This document shows, piece by piece, positions 31,169 to 31,305 of a stretch of DNA of 31,305 nucleotides. Within the stretch, counting starts at the first letter, position 1; each line of letters begins with the position of its first letter. Location: contig BQKZ01004836.1 in assembly GCA_036244855.1 (NCBI GenBank), positions 8,628 through 39,932 of the forward strand, read 5' to 3'. This DNA is from Temnopleurus reevesii. Its lineage: Eukaryota; Echinodermata; Echinoidea; Temnopleuroida; Temnopleuridae. The position numbers and the translations under genes are program-made. The notes under the pieces are model-generated. The model made no database searches and had not been told where the DNA came from. It was given only the letters and a program-made list of their open reading frames with translations.

Positions 31169-31305
31169 TTCTGTTCTCGGCCGTCGATCGCGCTATCGCC
31201 GCGAAAATTTGCACGCGAGTAGAGTATCATGTAAACTACAAATTTGCATCATCAGATTTTTGAAAAAATACACTGTTTATTTTTAAAGAATTAAGTATGC
31301 TAATT

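Overview
This is an animal nuclear genome segment. Evidence: AT-rich noncoding DNA, GT...AG introns joining coding blocks in matching phase, two multi-C2H2 zinc-finger genes, a PR/SET methyltransferase exon, and many short foldback (MITE-like) transposons and retroelement tails. The lineage cannot be fixed from sequence alone. A PRDM9/Meisetz-type SET gene without vertebrate features, plus this repeat style, fits an invertebrate deuterostome such as an echinoderm (inference, moderate to low confidence).

Layout. 1-720: divergent tandem satellite of about 160 bp per unit, each full unit carrying a triple AGGTCA-type half-site. 1207-11516 (+): 3' part of a giant zinc-finger gene, made of one short exon (1207-1281), a 447-bp intron, and one 9.8-kb terminal coding exon with about 57 C2H2-type fingers. 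11517-27182: about 15.7 kb with no convincing gene. It holds the 3' flanks of two convergent genes, a 312-bp PIF/Harbinger-like foldback, at least four related CAGTCAAACC-ended (pogo/Tigger-like) elements, other foldbacks, retroelement 3' tails, a G-rich tract, and a roughly 0.75-kb polypyrimidine tract near 17.3-18.1 kb. 27183-30341 (-): the last two coding exons of a PRDM9-like gene (C-terminal half of the PR/SET domain, then one isolated finger, an acidic linker and 19 more fingers). 30344-31305: intronic or upstream DNA of that gene, with a second copy of a foldback element, a two-unit tandem repeat and a perfect GC hairpin.

The two genes converge tail to tail. Both are predicted nuclear DNA-binding proteins. 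The plus-strand protein is a very large array of two-finger modules joined by long linkers that carry SUMO-type motifs. The minus-strand protein has PRDM9-like architecture, but its array does not look like the fast-evolving PRDM9 minisatellite: it reuses a finger pair in which the second finger has Arg where the core Leu should be, five times out of five.

I found no rRNA, tRNA, CRISPR array or prokaryotic-type system. The most promising unexplained items are the Arg-core finger pairs, the AGGTCA-heptad DNA inside the PRDM linker coding sequence and in the satellite, and the apparent strand-composition switch around the polypyrimidine tract.
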